Origin: Mycolicibacterium stellerae
GTDB taxonomy: Bacteria > Actinomycetota > Actinomycetes > Mycobacteriales > Mycobacteriaceae
DNA length: 64,000 nt
Direction of reading: 5' to 3'
Assembly (NCBI RefSeq): GCF_003719305.1
Contig: NZ_RARC01000004.1
Location: forward strand, 124,001-188,000
Made by a program: the position numbers and the translations under genes. Below are positions 35,175 through 42,710 of this stretch, piece by piece (positions within the stretch are counted from its first letter, which is position 1; each line of letters begins with the position of its first letter). Below the pieces are notes generated by a model. The model did not search any database. It saw only the letters and a list, made by a program, of their open reading frames with translations, and was not told the DNA's origin.

Positions 35175-35259
35175 GAACAAGATTTCCGACAGGAATAGCG
35201 AATCATCCAACCGACGGTATCGGTCCAGGGCGATCAACACGGTCAGATTGCCAGGATCG

Positions 35260-35493
35260 TCATTGGGAGGCTGTGCGTGAATGGACGCAACCCGCGGATT
35301 CGGGGTCGCCGACCTCCCACGCGACCGGCAGGGAGACAGATCCCCAGCAGGTCTCCTGTGCGAGGTCCGTCTGATCGTCATACGTCCCGCTGTCGGGCGC
35401 CGCGAGAGCAGCGGTGCCGCCCGCGAACGCGCCGAAACCCGCCAGGCAGATTGAGAGTGCGGATGCTGCGAGAACCTTCGTGAGGGTGTTCAT
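35260..35493 (-). CDS. Small secreted peptide (77 residues)
   Basis: A 77-residue exported protein. The signal peptide (about 1-31) ends near TAALAAPDSG, leaving a mature acidic peptide of about 46 residues with two Cys (ETCWGSV and SAGCVHS) that can form one disulfide loop. ATG 35493 follows AAAGGGAAGG. The 5' leader forms a nested stem-loop whose 3' arm runs into that ribosome site. I recognise no family. The size, disulfide and leader suggest a regulated exported peptide. Confidence 0.65.
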   Translation of the reverse strand: MNTLTKVLAASALSICLAGFGAFAGGTAALAAPDSGTYDDQTDLAQETCWGSVSLPVAWEVGDPESAGCVHSRTASQ

Positions 35494-35501
35494 GGCCTTC
35501 C

Positions 35502-35546
35502 CTTTCGATGGGGATGTGCGCCTTGACGGCGCCTCTACATCGAAAG
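35502..35546 (-). promoter_or_regulatory. Nested 5' UTR stem-loop abutting the ribosome site
   Basis: On the transcript strand CTTTCGATG (35546-35538) pairs perfectly with CATCGAAAG (35510-35502). Inside it GCGCC and GGCGC form a second 5-bp stem with a 5-nt loop. The 3' arm ends directly at GGAAGGCC-ATG, so its AAAGG overlaps the Shine-Dalgarno sequence. Opening of the outer stem would expose the ribosome site: a candidate RNA switch or thermometer. Confidence 0.5.
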
Positions 35547-35666
35547 TTTCGGCGCGAATTCGCCTGTCGGACCGAGTAGCCAGGCACTCGCTTTCGAGCC
35601 GAATTCTCGGTCGGCGACTACCTACACCCTTGGCGTACTACTCGCTCAGAGATCAACGTCCCCCCG

Positions 35667-36251
35667 TCACTGGGTGAGGCCGATCATCCGGCGCGTCATC
35701 TCCTTCAGGTAGGCGCGCAGAGTGTCACCGTCGACGTCGGCGATCAACGGATGCATGACGGCGACGCTGATCGCGCTCGACAGCATTGCCGCGTGTAAGC
35801 GCGCCTCGACACCAGCCTCTGTGCCGAGCAAGGCCGCATAGAGGCGTTCGATGAAGCTTTGAAACGGTTCGTGCTGCGCTTGAAGGCGAATGATGACGGG
35901 GTCGAACATTGGAATGCTGTAAGCGCCGCGGCGGTCGATGGCTTGTTCGATCATCCTGTCGAGCAGGACTTCCCGCGCCCGCAGGGGATGTCCCTGGGCC
36001 TCGGCGGCCTCGAGCGCATCCTCCAGTCGGCCCATCTCGCGCTCGGTGATGGCGATGACGATCTCTTCCTTCGTCTTGAACTGGCGATAGACGGCCGCCT
36101 TCGTCACCCCCATGGCGTCGGCGATCATCTGCAACGACGTCCCACTGACACCGTGTTCCACGATCAGCTCCAATGCCGCGTCCAGCACGCGGGTTTGGGC
36201 AGCGGTGCGTGTGATCGCATTGAACCCGCGGTCCTGCTGTGTGAACGGCAC
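35667..36251 (-). CDS. TetR family transcriptional regulator
   Basis: A 194-residue TetR repressor. The HTH region is at about 20-66 (VLDAALELIVEHGVSG, TSLQMIADAMGVTKAAVYRQF, KTKEEI). The C-terminal domain includes RRGAYSIPMFDPVIIRLQ, typical of small-ligand binding TetRs. It diverges from the four-gene membrane operon at 36351; the 99-bp interval holds two copies of a 16-bp palindrome that it most likely binds, giving autorepression plus control of the operon. Confidence 0.9.
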   Translation of the reverse strand: MPFTQQDRGFNAITRTAAQTRVLDAALELIVEHGVSGTSLQMIADAMGVTKAAVYRQFKTKEEIVIAITEREMGRLEDALEAAEAQGHPLRAREVLLDRMIEQAIDRRGAYSIPMFDPVIIRLQAQHEPFQSFIERLYAALLGTEAGVEARLHAAMLSSAISVAVMHPLIADVDGDTLRAYLKEMTRRMIGLTQ

Positions 36252-36283
36252 AACGACGAGGGTAGCCGGGCATTGACCGTGCA

Positions 36284-36322
36284 GTTGCCGATCGGCTACC
36301 GTCCCAGTTGCCGATCGGCAAC
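36284..36322. promoter_or_regulatory. Two tandem operators GTTGCCGATCGGCAAC
   Basis: A perfect 16-bp palindrome GTTGCCGATCGGCAAC lies at 36307-36322, and a near-perfect copy GTTGCCGATCGGCTAC at 36284-36299, centred 23 bp apart. They sit between the TetR start (36251) and the membrane operon start (36351). The symmetry and location make this a strong TetR operator pair. Confidence 0.75.
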
Positions 36323-36350
36323 CAAAGGCACTCGCGATGAGGATTCAACG

Positions 36351-37058
36351 ATGAGACGAACTGACGGTGAGTTGGTCCTCCTGTGGACACTGCCCGTGGT
36401 GGCGATCATCTGGATCGCCGCGTTCTTCCTGTTTCCCGGCTTCTTGCACCCGATGTCGCCCGACTTGTCCGCTGAGCAGGTCGCGAACTTCTATCGCGAC
36501 GAGACAGCGCGGATCCGATACAGCATGATCTTGTTCAACTGGTTCGGCGTAGGTCTGATCCCGATCGTGATCCTGTTGGCGATGCAGATCCGCCGAATGG
36601 CATTCCGGACGCCGATCCTGACTTACAGCCTGATCGCCTGTGCAGGCGGTCCGCCCACACTCTTCCTGATCGCCAACATGTTCTGGCTCCTCGGCGCCTT
36701 CCGCCCCGATCGCGCACCCGAACTGACCCAGTTGCTCAACGACCTGGCCTGGCTCACCTTCACGACCCTGGTGCCGTATTTGATCGCGCAGTGCCTTCTG
36801 CTGGCTCTCGCGATCTTCTGGGACCGGCAGGACCAACCGGTCTTCAGGCCGTGGGTGGCGGTTTTCAACCTGCTCGTCGCCGCGGCGCTGGCGCCCGCCG
36901 CGTTCACCGCACTGGCCTCAACGGGGCCACTTGCCTGGGACGGCCTGTTGTCCTTCTGGCTCAAGAATGTCGCCGTTGCGGTATGGATCGTCGTCATGGG
37001 AGTTGTTCTTGGCCAAACGATTCGGCAACAGCGCGTGCTGAACAGGGTGGATGCATGA
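36351..37058 (+). CDS. Polytopic membrane protein, paralogue of the next gene
   Basis: A 235-residue integral membrane protein with about six hydrophobic segments, starting at ATG 36351 just downstream of the TetR operators. It contains FRPDRAPELTQLLNDLAWL, PVFRPWVAVFN and a late WDGLLSFWLKN segment, each matched by the next gene product. There is no known motif, heme-ligand pattern or enzyme signature. The neighbouring oxidase-like subunits suggest a role in a membrane redox or ligand-handling complex. Its stop overlaps the next start (ATGA). Confidence 0.8.
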   Translation: MRRTDGELVLLWTLPVVAIIWIAAFFLFPGFLHPMSPDLSAEQVANFYRDETARIRYSMILFNWFGVGLIPIVILLAMQIRRMAFRTPILTYSLIACAGGPPTLFLIANMFWLLGAFRPDRAPELTQLLNDLAWLTFTTLVPYLIAQCLLLALAIFWDRQDQPVFRPWVAVFNLLVAAALAPAAFTALASTGPLAWDGLLSFWLKNVAVAVWIVVMGVVLGQTIRQQRVLNRVDA

Positions 37059-37894
37059 GCAGGGCGACAGAACAACCGTGCATAGTGCCTGACCCGCCAG
37101 CCGGGCCGCGGATGCGCCGGTTGATGTGGAACTTTCGGCACCATCCCAAACGCGAGTTGTGGTTCGCGTGGTGGGTGATCGTGATCTTCTACCAGCTCTA
37201 CGGTGTGCTGTTCTTCTTCGTCACTCGCGTGCAGCCGCCGCCGAGCCCGGCGTGGGACACCCCGACGGTCGTGCGATGGTTCGACGACCACGGCCTTGGC
37301 ATTCTCACCGGCTTCGCCGTCGTGTTTCTTGTCGCCGGAATGTGCGCGCCGATGAACGCACTTCTCGCGTACTCGATGCGGCGGATGTCGGTGAGCCCGG
37401 TGTTCGCCTACTCGTACCTGATCATCTATTCGCTCGCCGGAATTCCCGGCATGCTTGTGATGTCCATCGCGATGACCGCCGCGGCGCTTCGGCCGGATCG
37501 CGACCCCCAATTGATCCAGTGGCTCTACGATTTCGCGTTCTTGTCGTTCAGCGGGACCATGGGTGTATTCATGATCGGCTCCCTTGTCTGGCTGGTGGCC
37601 GTCCTGCTCGACAAGAACCGCGTGTTTCCGAAGTGGTTCGGCTACCTGAGTCTGTGCAACGCGCTGACCGAAGTCGTCGTCGCGCCCGCGTGGATCTTCC
37701 AGCGCGGCGCCTTCTCCTGGAACGGCGCGATCGCCTGGTGGATAAACATGGTGGTGTTCGTTGCCTACACAGCCGTATTCATCGTGTTGTTGCGGAAGAT
37801 GATTGAACGCGAGGATTTCGGAACCGGCCCACTGCCGGATCTTCCAGGCAAGCACGAGGCCGCACAGTCGGATTCACTGGAGGCGGTTCGATGA
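37055..37894 (+). CDS. Polytopic membrane protein, paralogue of the previous gene
   Basis: A 279-residue membrane protein with a hydrophilic N-terminal 35 residues, then about six hydrophobic segments. It shares LRPDRDPQLIQWLYDFAFL, VFPKWFGYLSLCN and WNGAIAWWINM with the preceding protein in the same order, so the two are tandem paralogues that have diverged. It is linked by 4-bp overlaps to both neighbours. The function is unknown, and heterodimer formation with the preceding protein is a reasonable inference. Confidence 0.8.
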   Translation: MSRATEQPCIVPDPPAGPRMRRLMWNFRHHPKRELWFAWWVIVIFYQLYGVLFFFVTRVQPPPSPAWDTPTVVRWFDDHGLGILTGFAVVFLVAGMCAPMNALLAYSMRRMSVSPVFAYSYLIIYSLAGIPGMLVMSIAMTAAALRPDRDPQLIQWLYDFAFLSFSGTMGVFMIGSLVWLVAVLLDKNRVFPKWFGYLSLCNALTEVVVAPAWIFQRGAFSWNGAIAWWINMVVFVAYTAVFIVLLRKMIEREDFGTGPLPDLPGKHEAAQSDSLEAVR

Positions 37895-38493
37895 CGAACG
37901 TCGCCGGTGCGGATTCCGTGCCACAGCAGGTCGAAGGGAAGCCGGCGAGGTTCATACCGGGTCAGCCCGACATGTGGATGTTCGTTCTCTTCGAGACGCT
38001 GCTCTTCACCGGGTACTTCTCGGTCTATCTCATCTCGCGGACCCAGGATCGGGAACTGTACTTGCAGTCCCAAGCCGATCTGGATCTGCGAATAGGCGTC
38101 TTCAACACCATCGCCCTGCTTCTCAGCTCGTGGGCGATCGCGCGCTGCGTGCAAGCCGCGCGGGCAGGCGCGTACCGGGCGGCGAATCTCAATGCCTACC
38201 TGACGATCTGTTTCGGGCTGCTGTTCCTCGTGTCGAAGATCCTGGAGTGGATCAAAGAGATTCGGATGGGAAACACGTTCACCAGCAACGAGTTCTTCCA
38301 GCACTACTTCTTCTTGACCTCGATCCACTGCATACACGTCCTGATCGGGTTCGTCGTGCTTGGCGTTCTCATCTATCAATTGTCAAGTCCGCTTCGGCGA
38401 TCACAGCAGCTGGTCGAAACCTGCGCCACCTATTGGCACACAATCGATTTCCTGTGGGTTCTGATCTTCGCGTTGCTCTACGTCGTGAGGTGA
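37891..38493 (+). CDS. Cytochrome c oxidase subunit III-like protein (NorE type)
   Basis: A 200-residue, roughly five-helix protein of the heme-copper oxidase subunit III family: FIPGQPDMWMFVLFETLLF in helix I and HTIDFLWVLIFALLYV at the C-terminus. The length and opening match NorE-like versions rather than the housekeeping CtaE. Subunit III binds no metal and stabilises subunit I, yet no subunit I or II gene is present here. Its partner may be the housekeeping oxidase, or the two unknown membrane proteins. The ATG overlaps the previous stop. Confidence 0.85.
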   Translation: MTNVAGADSVPQQVEGKPARFIPGQPDMWMFVLFETLLFTGYFSVYLISRTQDRELYLQSQADLDLRIGVFNTIALLLSSWAIARCVQAARAGAYRAANLNAYLTICFGLLFLVSKILEWIKEIRMGNTFTSNEFFQHYFFLTSIHCIHVLIGFVVLGVLIYQLSSPLRRSQQLVETCATYWHTIDFLWVLIFALLYVVR

Positions 38494-38496
38494 TTC

Positions 38497-38793
38497 GTGA
38501 GCACCACTTTCAATAAGAGGCTTCTTGTCGTTTGGGCGATCTTGACGGCGATGACGCTGGTATACGTCTGGCTGGATCACTCGGTCGATCAGAACGGAAC
38601 ACTCAAGGCAAGCACGGTCGTCACCGTGAGCGCGATCGTCATCGCACTCATCAAGGTGCGCATCATCTTCAGGGAGTTCATGGAGGTGCGCCACGCTCCG
38701 GCCTTGCTGTGTCGACTCACCGACGGGTGGGTCGTTCTCATCGGCATCTGCCTGCTCGGTAGCTACTTCGTCGGCTCGGCGATCGCGGGCTAG
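38497..38793 (+). CDS. Prokaryotic cytochrome c oxidase subunit IV-like protein
   Basis: A 98-residue protein with three hydrophobic segments (about 10-28, 38-57, 72-95) and the central KVRIIFREFMEVRHAP, the signature seen in small subunit IV/NorF-like proteins. The start is ATG 38497 (GTGATTC upstream), 3 bp after the subunit III-like stop. It is last in the TetR-controlled operon, converging with the thiolase gene 12 bp away. Like its neighbour it lacks a catalytic partner in the window. Confidence 0.82.
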   Translation: MSTTFNKRLLVVWAILTAMTLVYVWLDHSVDQNGTLKASTVVTVSAIVIALIKVRIIFREFMEVRHAPALLCRLTDGWVVLIGICLLGSYFVGSAIAG

Positions 38794-38805
38794 ATTTTCC
38801 GGCGG

Positions 38806-39951
38806 TCAGACCGACAGGATCGTCGCCGACGCGGTACCCGGCGCGCCGTAGACCTGCGCCAGACCCACCTTCGGTTCGCCGGGCACCTGGCGGTCACCTG
38901 CCTCGCCGCGCAGCTGGCGCACCAGCTCGTGCATCTGCCGCAGCCCGGAGGCGCCGATCGGCTCGCCGTTGGCGATCAGCCCGCCGTCGGTGTTGACGGG
39001 CATTGTGCCACCGATCTCGGTGGCGCCGTCGGCCAGCAGCTTCTCCTGCTCACCGTCGGCGCACAGCCCGGTCTCGGCCATGTGGATGACCTCGGCGCCC
39101 GCGTCGGTGTCCTGCAGCTGGGCCACGTCGACGTCGTCGGGGCCGATGCCCGCCGTCTCGTACGCGGCCTTCGCGGCATACACGGTCGGCGAGGCATCCT
39201 CGTCGAGCGGCGCGAACGTCGCATGCACCTCGTAGGCGCCGAAGGTGCGGGTCCGAATCTCGGTGGCCTTCACATACACCGGCTTCTTGGTGAAACGGTG
39301 CGCGATGTCGCCGCGGCACATGATGACGGCGGCAGCACCCTCGTCGGGGGCGCAGAACATGTACTGCGTCAGCGGGTAGTTCAGCACCGGCGAGTTGAGG
39401 ATCTCCTCCTCGGAGATCGGCTTGCGGCGGAACGCATTCGGATTCTTCTCGCCGTTGCGGAAGTTCTTGGCGGCCACCTTGGCCAGCGTCTCCTGGGAGA
39501 TGCCGTGCTTGTTGAGGTAGTGGTTGGCCTTCATCCCGAAGAACTTTGTGGTGACGAACTGGCCGTTCTCGGCGTACCACTGAGGGAGTGCCAGCTTTGC
39601 CGGATCGTCGGTGAACGCGCCGCGGGGGTGCTTGTCCAACCCGATGGCGATGCCGATGTCGTATTTGCCGAGTCGGATCGTGTCGGCGGTCTGCGCAATG
39701 GCCGACGCTGCCGTCGCGCAGGCATTGAAGACGTTGGTGAACGTGATCCCGGTCAGGCCGACCAGCCTGGTCACCGCGTCCGGATTCGACACCTCATGGC
39801 TACCGCCGAAGCCGAACTGGATGTCCTTCCACTCGACACCCGCGTCCTCGAGCGCGAACTGGATCGCGTCGGCGCCCATCTCCATCGCGGTCTTGTCGAA
39901 CCGGCCGAAGGGGTGAAGCCCCACGCCGATGATGGCGACGTCGTTGGTCAT
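38806..39951 (-). CDS. Thiolase-fold lipid-transfer protein (Ltp-like, probable aldolase)
   Basis: A 381-residue thiolase-fold protein from ATG 39951. Cys78 in FNACATAAS is in the acyl-Cys position. The catalytic His motif usually seen as GHPxGASG reads NGEPIGASG, and the HDxF-type motif reads LQDTDAG, so both His residues of a working thiolase are missing. Such changes are seen in steroid-degrading Ltp proteins that act as retro-aldolases with a DUF35 partner. The DUF35 gene is directly upstream (10-bp gap), supporting a complex. Confidence 0.87.
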   Translation of the reverse strand: MTNDVAIIGVGLHPFGRFDKTAMEMGADAIQFALEDAGVEWKDIQFGFGGSHEVSNPDAVTRLVGLTGITFTNVFNACATAASAIAQTADTIRLGKYDIGIAIGLDKHPRGAFTDDPAKLALPQWYAENGQFVTTKFFGMKANHYLNKHGISQETLAKVAAKNFRNGEKNPNAFRRKPISEEEILNSPVLNYPLTQYMFCAPDEGAAAVIMCRGDIAHRFTKKPVYVKATEIRTRTFGAYEVHATFAPLDEDASPTVYAAKAAYETAGIGPDDVDVAQLQDTDAGAEVIHMAETGLCADGEQEKLLADGATEIGGTMPVNTDGGLIANGEPIGASGLRQMHELVRQLRGEAGDRQVPGEPKVGLAQVYGAPGTASATILSV

Positions 39952-39961
39952 GGCGTCCTCT

Positions 39962-40411
39962 CTAGACCGGCTGGAAGGCGAACGTGACGAGCTCGTTGCC
40001 CTCGTCATCGGTGGTGAACGGGATCATGGTCAGCTCGACATCCATGCCGAACTGCAGCTTCTCCGGATCGTTCTCGGTGAGCCGGCCCTCGACGCGGATG
40101 ACGTCGTCGAGCTGCACAAGTCCCACTCCGAAGGGGACGAAGTCCTTGCCGGTCGGACCCTTGTACGGCGCTCCCGGCGGAAAGCCCTGCGTCGTCCACG
40201 CGACCAGCGTTCCCCGACGAGGCAGGTTCACATCGGACATGTCGCCGCCACTGCACCTGGGGCAGCGCTGCTGGACGGGGAAGGTGGTGGCGCCGCACGT
40301 ACCGCAGCGGCTGCCGATCAGCTGCGGGCTCTCGTCGGGCCAGGTTGAGATCTCGGGCGCGAGCGCCTTCTGCGGTGTCGACACCAGGCTGACACTAATC
40401 GGAAATGACAT
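39962..40411 (-). CDS. DUF35 zinc-ribbon/OB-fold protein
   Basis: A 149-residue protein with an N-terminal rubredoxin-like zinc ribbon (SRCGTCGATTFP and RCPRCSGGD) and an OB-fold (GTLVAWTTQGFPPGAPYKG, then VRVEGRL). ATG 40411 lies inside an operator-like repeat; GTG 40384 is an alternative that would free the repeat as a promoter element. DUF35 proteins bind CoA and are obligate partners of Ltp thiolase-fold aldolases. It is paired with the Ltp gene immediately downstream. Confidence 0.9.
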   Translation of the reverse strand: MSFPISVSLVSTPQKALAPEISTWPDESPQLIGSRCGTCGATTFPVQQRCPRCSGGDMSDVNLPRRGTLVAWTTQGFPPGAPYKGPTGKDFVPFGVGLVQLDDVIRVEGRLTENDPEKLQFGMDVELTMIPFTTDDEGNELVTFAFQPV

Positions 40412-40415
40412 TCTC
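40401..40415. promoter_or_regulatory. GAGAAT-N3-ATTCTC-like site over the DUF35 start
   Basis: GGAAAT-GAC-ATTCTC matches the perfect sites at 10 of 12 defined positions. A further GAGAAC at 40423-40428 gives an ATTCTC-N7-GAGAAC arrangement, like that at 43993-44011. It lies between the divergent DUF35/Ltp unit and the 40467-43228 operon and so can affect both. Confidence 0.5.
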
Positions 40416-40466
40416 GTCCAGAGAGAACACGCGGTCCAGACCATGGCATTGGGTTAGCCTGCCCGT

Positions 40467-40886
40467 GTGGATGCCGACAGGACAGCGATCACCGACGTGC
40501 TCATCCGCTACGCAACCGGAATCGATTCGAAGAACTGGGCGCTGTTCCGCAGCTGCTGGACCGACGAGGTCGACCTCGACTACGGCGAGGTCGGAACGTT
40601 CACCGACCCCGACGCCTTCACCGACTTGTTCGCACAGCTGCACAACCCGATGGGGCCCACATATCACCGACTCTCGAACTTCGTCATCGACGTCAACGGC
40701 GACACGGCGACCGCACGCACCTACGTACACGCCGTGCTCATGGTGACTCCGGACGACAAAGGCCCATGGGTCGACGTCATCGGACACTACGACGACGAAC
40801 TCGTGCGCGGCACCGACGGATGGCGAATTCGCCGTCGCACCACCAACACTCCGCGGATGCTCACCGGGGGTGGCGCGCCATCGTGA
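40467..40886 (+). CDS. NTF2/SnoaL-like fold protein
   Basis: A 139-residue protein from GTG 40467. The sequence has the cone-fold pattern of SnoaL-like polyketide cyclases, dehydratases and steroid-isomerase relatives: ITDVLIRYATGIDSKNW, SCWTDEVDLDY, THxLSNF-like YHRLSNFVIDV and GWRIRRRT at the end. Members bind small hydrophobic molecules and may be dehydratases. The acidic residues seen are compatible with catalysis, but I cannot name a reaction. Its stop overlaps the next SDR start. Confidence 0.82.
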   Translation: MDADRTAITDVLIRYATGIDSKNWALFRSCWTDEVDLDYGEVGTFTDPDAFTDLFAQLHNPMGPTYHRLSNFVIDVNGDTATARTYVHAVLMVTPDDKGPWVDVIGHYDDELVRGTDGWRIRRRTTNTPRMLTGGGAPS

Positions 40887-41686
40887 CGGATGATTTCGCG
40901 CAGCGCTACGGTCCGTGGGCCGTCATTGCAGGCGCGTCTGAGGGAGTCGGCGCCAGCCTGGCCGACCAATTGGCCGAACGCGGGCTGAATCTCGTGCTGA
41001 TCGCCCGTAGTGAGGCGCTGCTCGACGAAGTCGCGGCGGGAGTGCGCGAACGCCATGGCGTCGAGGCCAGAGCTGTTGTACAGGACTTGACGGATTCAGA
41101 GGTGGCGGCGAAGTTGGCCGCAGCGACTGACGGGCTCGAGATCGGGCTTGTCATCTACAACGCAGGCGCAACCGATCGAACGACCTCGTTCCTGGAAAAC
41201 GGCTTCGACCATGCGCTCAAGCAAATCAAGCTCGACTGCATCGGCCCCGTCGCGCTGGTGGACCAATTCGCGCCCGCCATGTGCGATCGCGGGCGGGGCG
41301 GCATCGTGCTGGTCGCATCACTGGCTTGTGTCGCGGGCTCGGCGACCCTGGCGGTCTACTCGGCGGTCAAGGCGTTTCAGCACAATTTCGCCGAGGGGCT
41401 CTGGGCCGAGCTGCGTGAGTTCGGCGTCGAAGTGTGCTGCACACCTCTCGGCGCGACATATACGCCCGCGCTGCAGCGGATGGGTATCCGGTACGACCCT
41501 GCGATGCAGATGCTGTCGGAGGACGTCGCACGCGAGATCACGGAGAACATCGGCAACGGGCCCGTCCACGTCGTCGGCGAGAACAACCGGGCGGTGGCAT
41601 CCCAGATATGGACGGTCGACCGTCGCACGTTGGTCGAGATGATGAGCGCAGCCTCAATCGATTTCGCGAGCAAGAGCGAGACCTGA
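40883..41686 (+). CDS. SDR family oxidoreductase
   Basis: A 267-residue SDR from GTG 40883. It has AGASEGVGASLADQL as the cofactor loop, YNAGATDR, a catalytic Ser in VASLACVAG and YSAVK as the active pair. The long C-terminal part resembles the 3-ketoacyl or 17-beta-hydroxysteroid type enzymes (SDR family with extra helix). The 4-bp overlap with the preceding gene and 1-bp gap to the next show one operon, 40467-43228. It probably reduces or oxidises a keto group of the same substrate. Confidence 0.88.
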   Translation: MTDDFAQRYGPWAVIAGASEGVGASLADQLAERGLNLVLIARSEALLDEVAAGVRERHGVEARAVVQDLTDSEVAAKLAAATDGLEIGLVIYNAGATDRTTSFLENGFDHALKQIKLDCIGPVALVDQFAPAMCDRGRGGIVLVASLACVAGSATLAVYSAVKAFQHNFAEGLWAELREFGVEVCCTPLGATYTPALQRMGIRYDPAMQMLSEDVAREITENIGNGPVHVVGENNRAVASQIWTVDRRTLVEMMSAASIDFASKSET

Positions 41687-41687
41687 G

Positions 41688-42710
41688 ATGCGCGCGGTGG
41701 TACTTCGTGACGGGAAGCTGGATGTGCGCGAGACGGCAGACCCGTCGCCCGGGCCGGGCGAACTGCTGATCAAGCCGCTCAGCGCGGCGATCTGCGCGTC
41801 CGACGTGCACTACATGGACCATCCGAACTCGGCCGACCGGTTCGTGTGGGACTCCGACCGGGACACCATCATGGGCCACGAGTTCATCGGTGAAGTCGTC
41901 GGCCACGGTCCGGACTGCTCGGGAGACATCCCGGTCGGTGCGCGCGTCACCAGCCTGCCGATCATGATCCGGCACGGCGAGGAGCCGCTCGTGATCGGGC
42001 ACCATCCGGATGCGCCAGGTGCCTTCGGTGAGCTGATGCTGGTGTCGGAGGTGATGGCACGGAAGGTGCCCGACGACGTCCCGAACGACTCTGTGGCGGT
42101 GGTGGACGCTTTCGCGGTGGGCGAGTTCTACGTTCGCTGTTCGGGAATCAAGCCCGGCGAGCTGCCGCTGGTGATCGGCGCTGGCGCGATCGGCCTGTCC
42201 ACCGTGGCCGCGCTGGCCGCACGCGGCGTCGCCCCGATCGTGGTGTCCGACTACAGCGCCGACCGGCTGGCCTACGCGAAGAAGTTCGGCGCCGACATCC
42301 TGGTCGACCCGTCATCGCGCGATCCGTACGAGGTATGGCGAGAGACGTTTCGGACCAACAACTTCCAGACGACCCAGGTCATTTTCGAATGTGTCGGCCG
42401 CAACGGTCTGCTGCAGAGTATCGTCGAGAATTGCGAGTTCATGGCGCGGGTGTACTCCGCGGGTGGGTGGTACGACGCGGGGACGATCGACTGCACCGCT
42501 GCCACCCACAGGGGCGTGACGATGCAGTTCGGCGGCGGACCGCATCCCCAAGACTGGTACGGCACGCTGAACGCGGTGACCGAGGGCCGGCTTGATCCGT
42601 CACCCTGCATCGGCAGGATCATCGGGCTCGACGACGTGCCTGGCGCCATCGAGCAAGTGCGCAAAGGCCAGGGGCCGCCGCGTGTCGTCGTGCATCCGAG
42701 CGCCTCATGA
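41688..42710 (+). CDS. Medium-chain alcohol dehydrogenase (MDR family)
   Basis: A 340-residue zinc-type MDR. The catalytic zinc ligands are Cys36 in ICASDVHYMD, His64-Glu65 in MGHEF, and a likely distal Asp/Glu. The four-Cys structural zinc loop is absent: the region around residue 90-105 (GARVTSLPIMIRHGEE) contains no Cys. The coenzyme motif is IGAGAIGLST. It oxidises an alcohol or reduces an enone; the missing lobe is seen in many sorbitol/xylitol-like and enoyl reductase relatives. The start is ATG 41688, 1 bp after the SDR stop. Confidence 0.87.
   Translation: MRAVVLRDGKLDVRETADPSPGPGELLIKPLSAAICASDVHYMDHPNSADRFVWDSDRDTIMGHEFIGEVVGHGPDCSGDIPVGARVTSLPIMIRHGEEPLVIGHHPDAPGAFGELMLVSEVMARKVPDDVPNDSVAVVDAFAVGEFYVRCSGIKPGELPLVIGAGAIGLSTVAALAARGVAPIVVSDYSADRLAYAKKFGADILVDPSSRDPYEVWRETFRTNNFQTTQVIFECVGRNGLLQSIVENCEFMARVYSAGGWYDAGTIDCTAATHRGVTMQFGGGPHPQDWYGTLNAVTEGRLDPSPCIGRIIGLDDVPGAIEQVRKGQGPPRVVVHPSAS

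Noticed and set aside
38929..39987. Open plus-strand frame opposite the Ltp-like gene
   Set aside because: Low-complexity His/Arg/Gly translation; the minus-strand thiolase-fold protein is the real gene.
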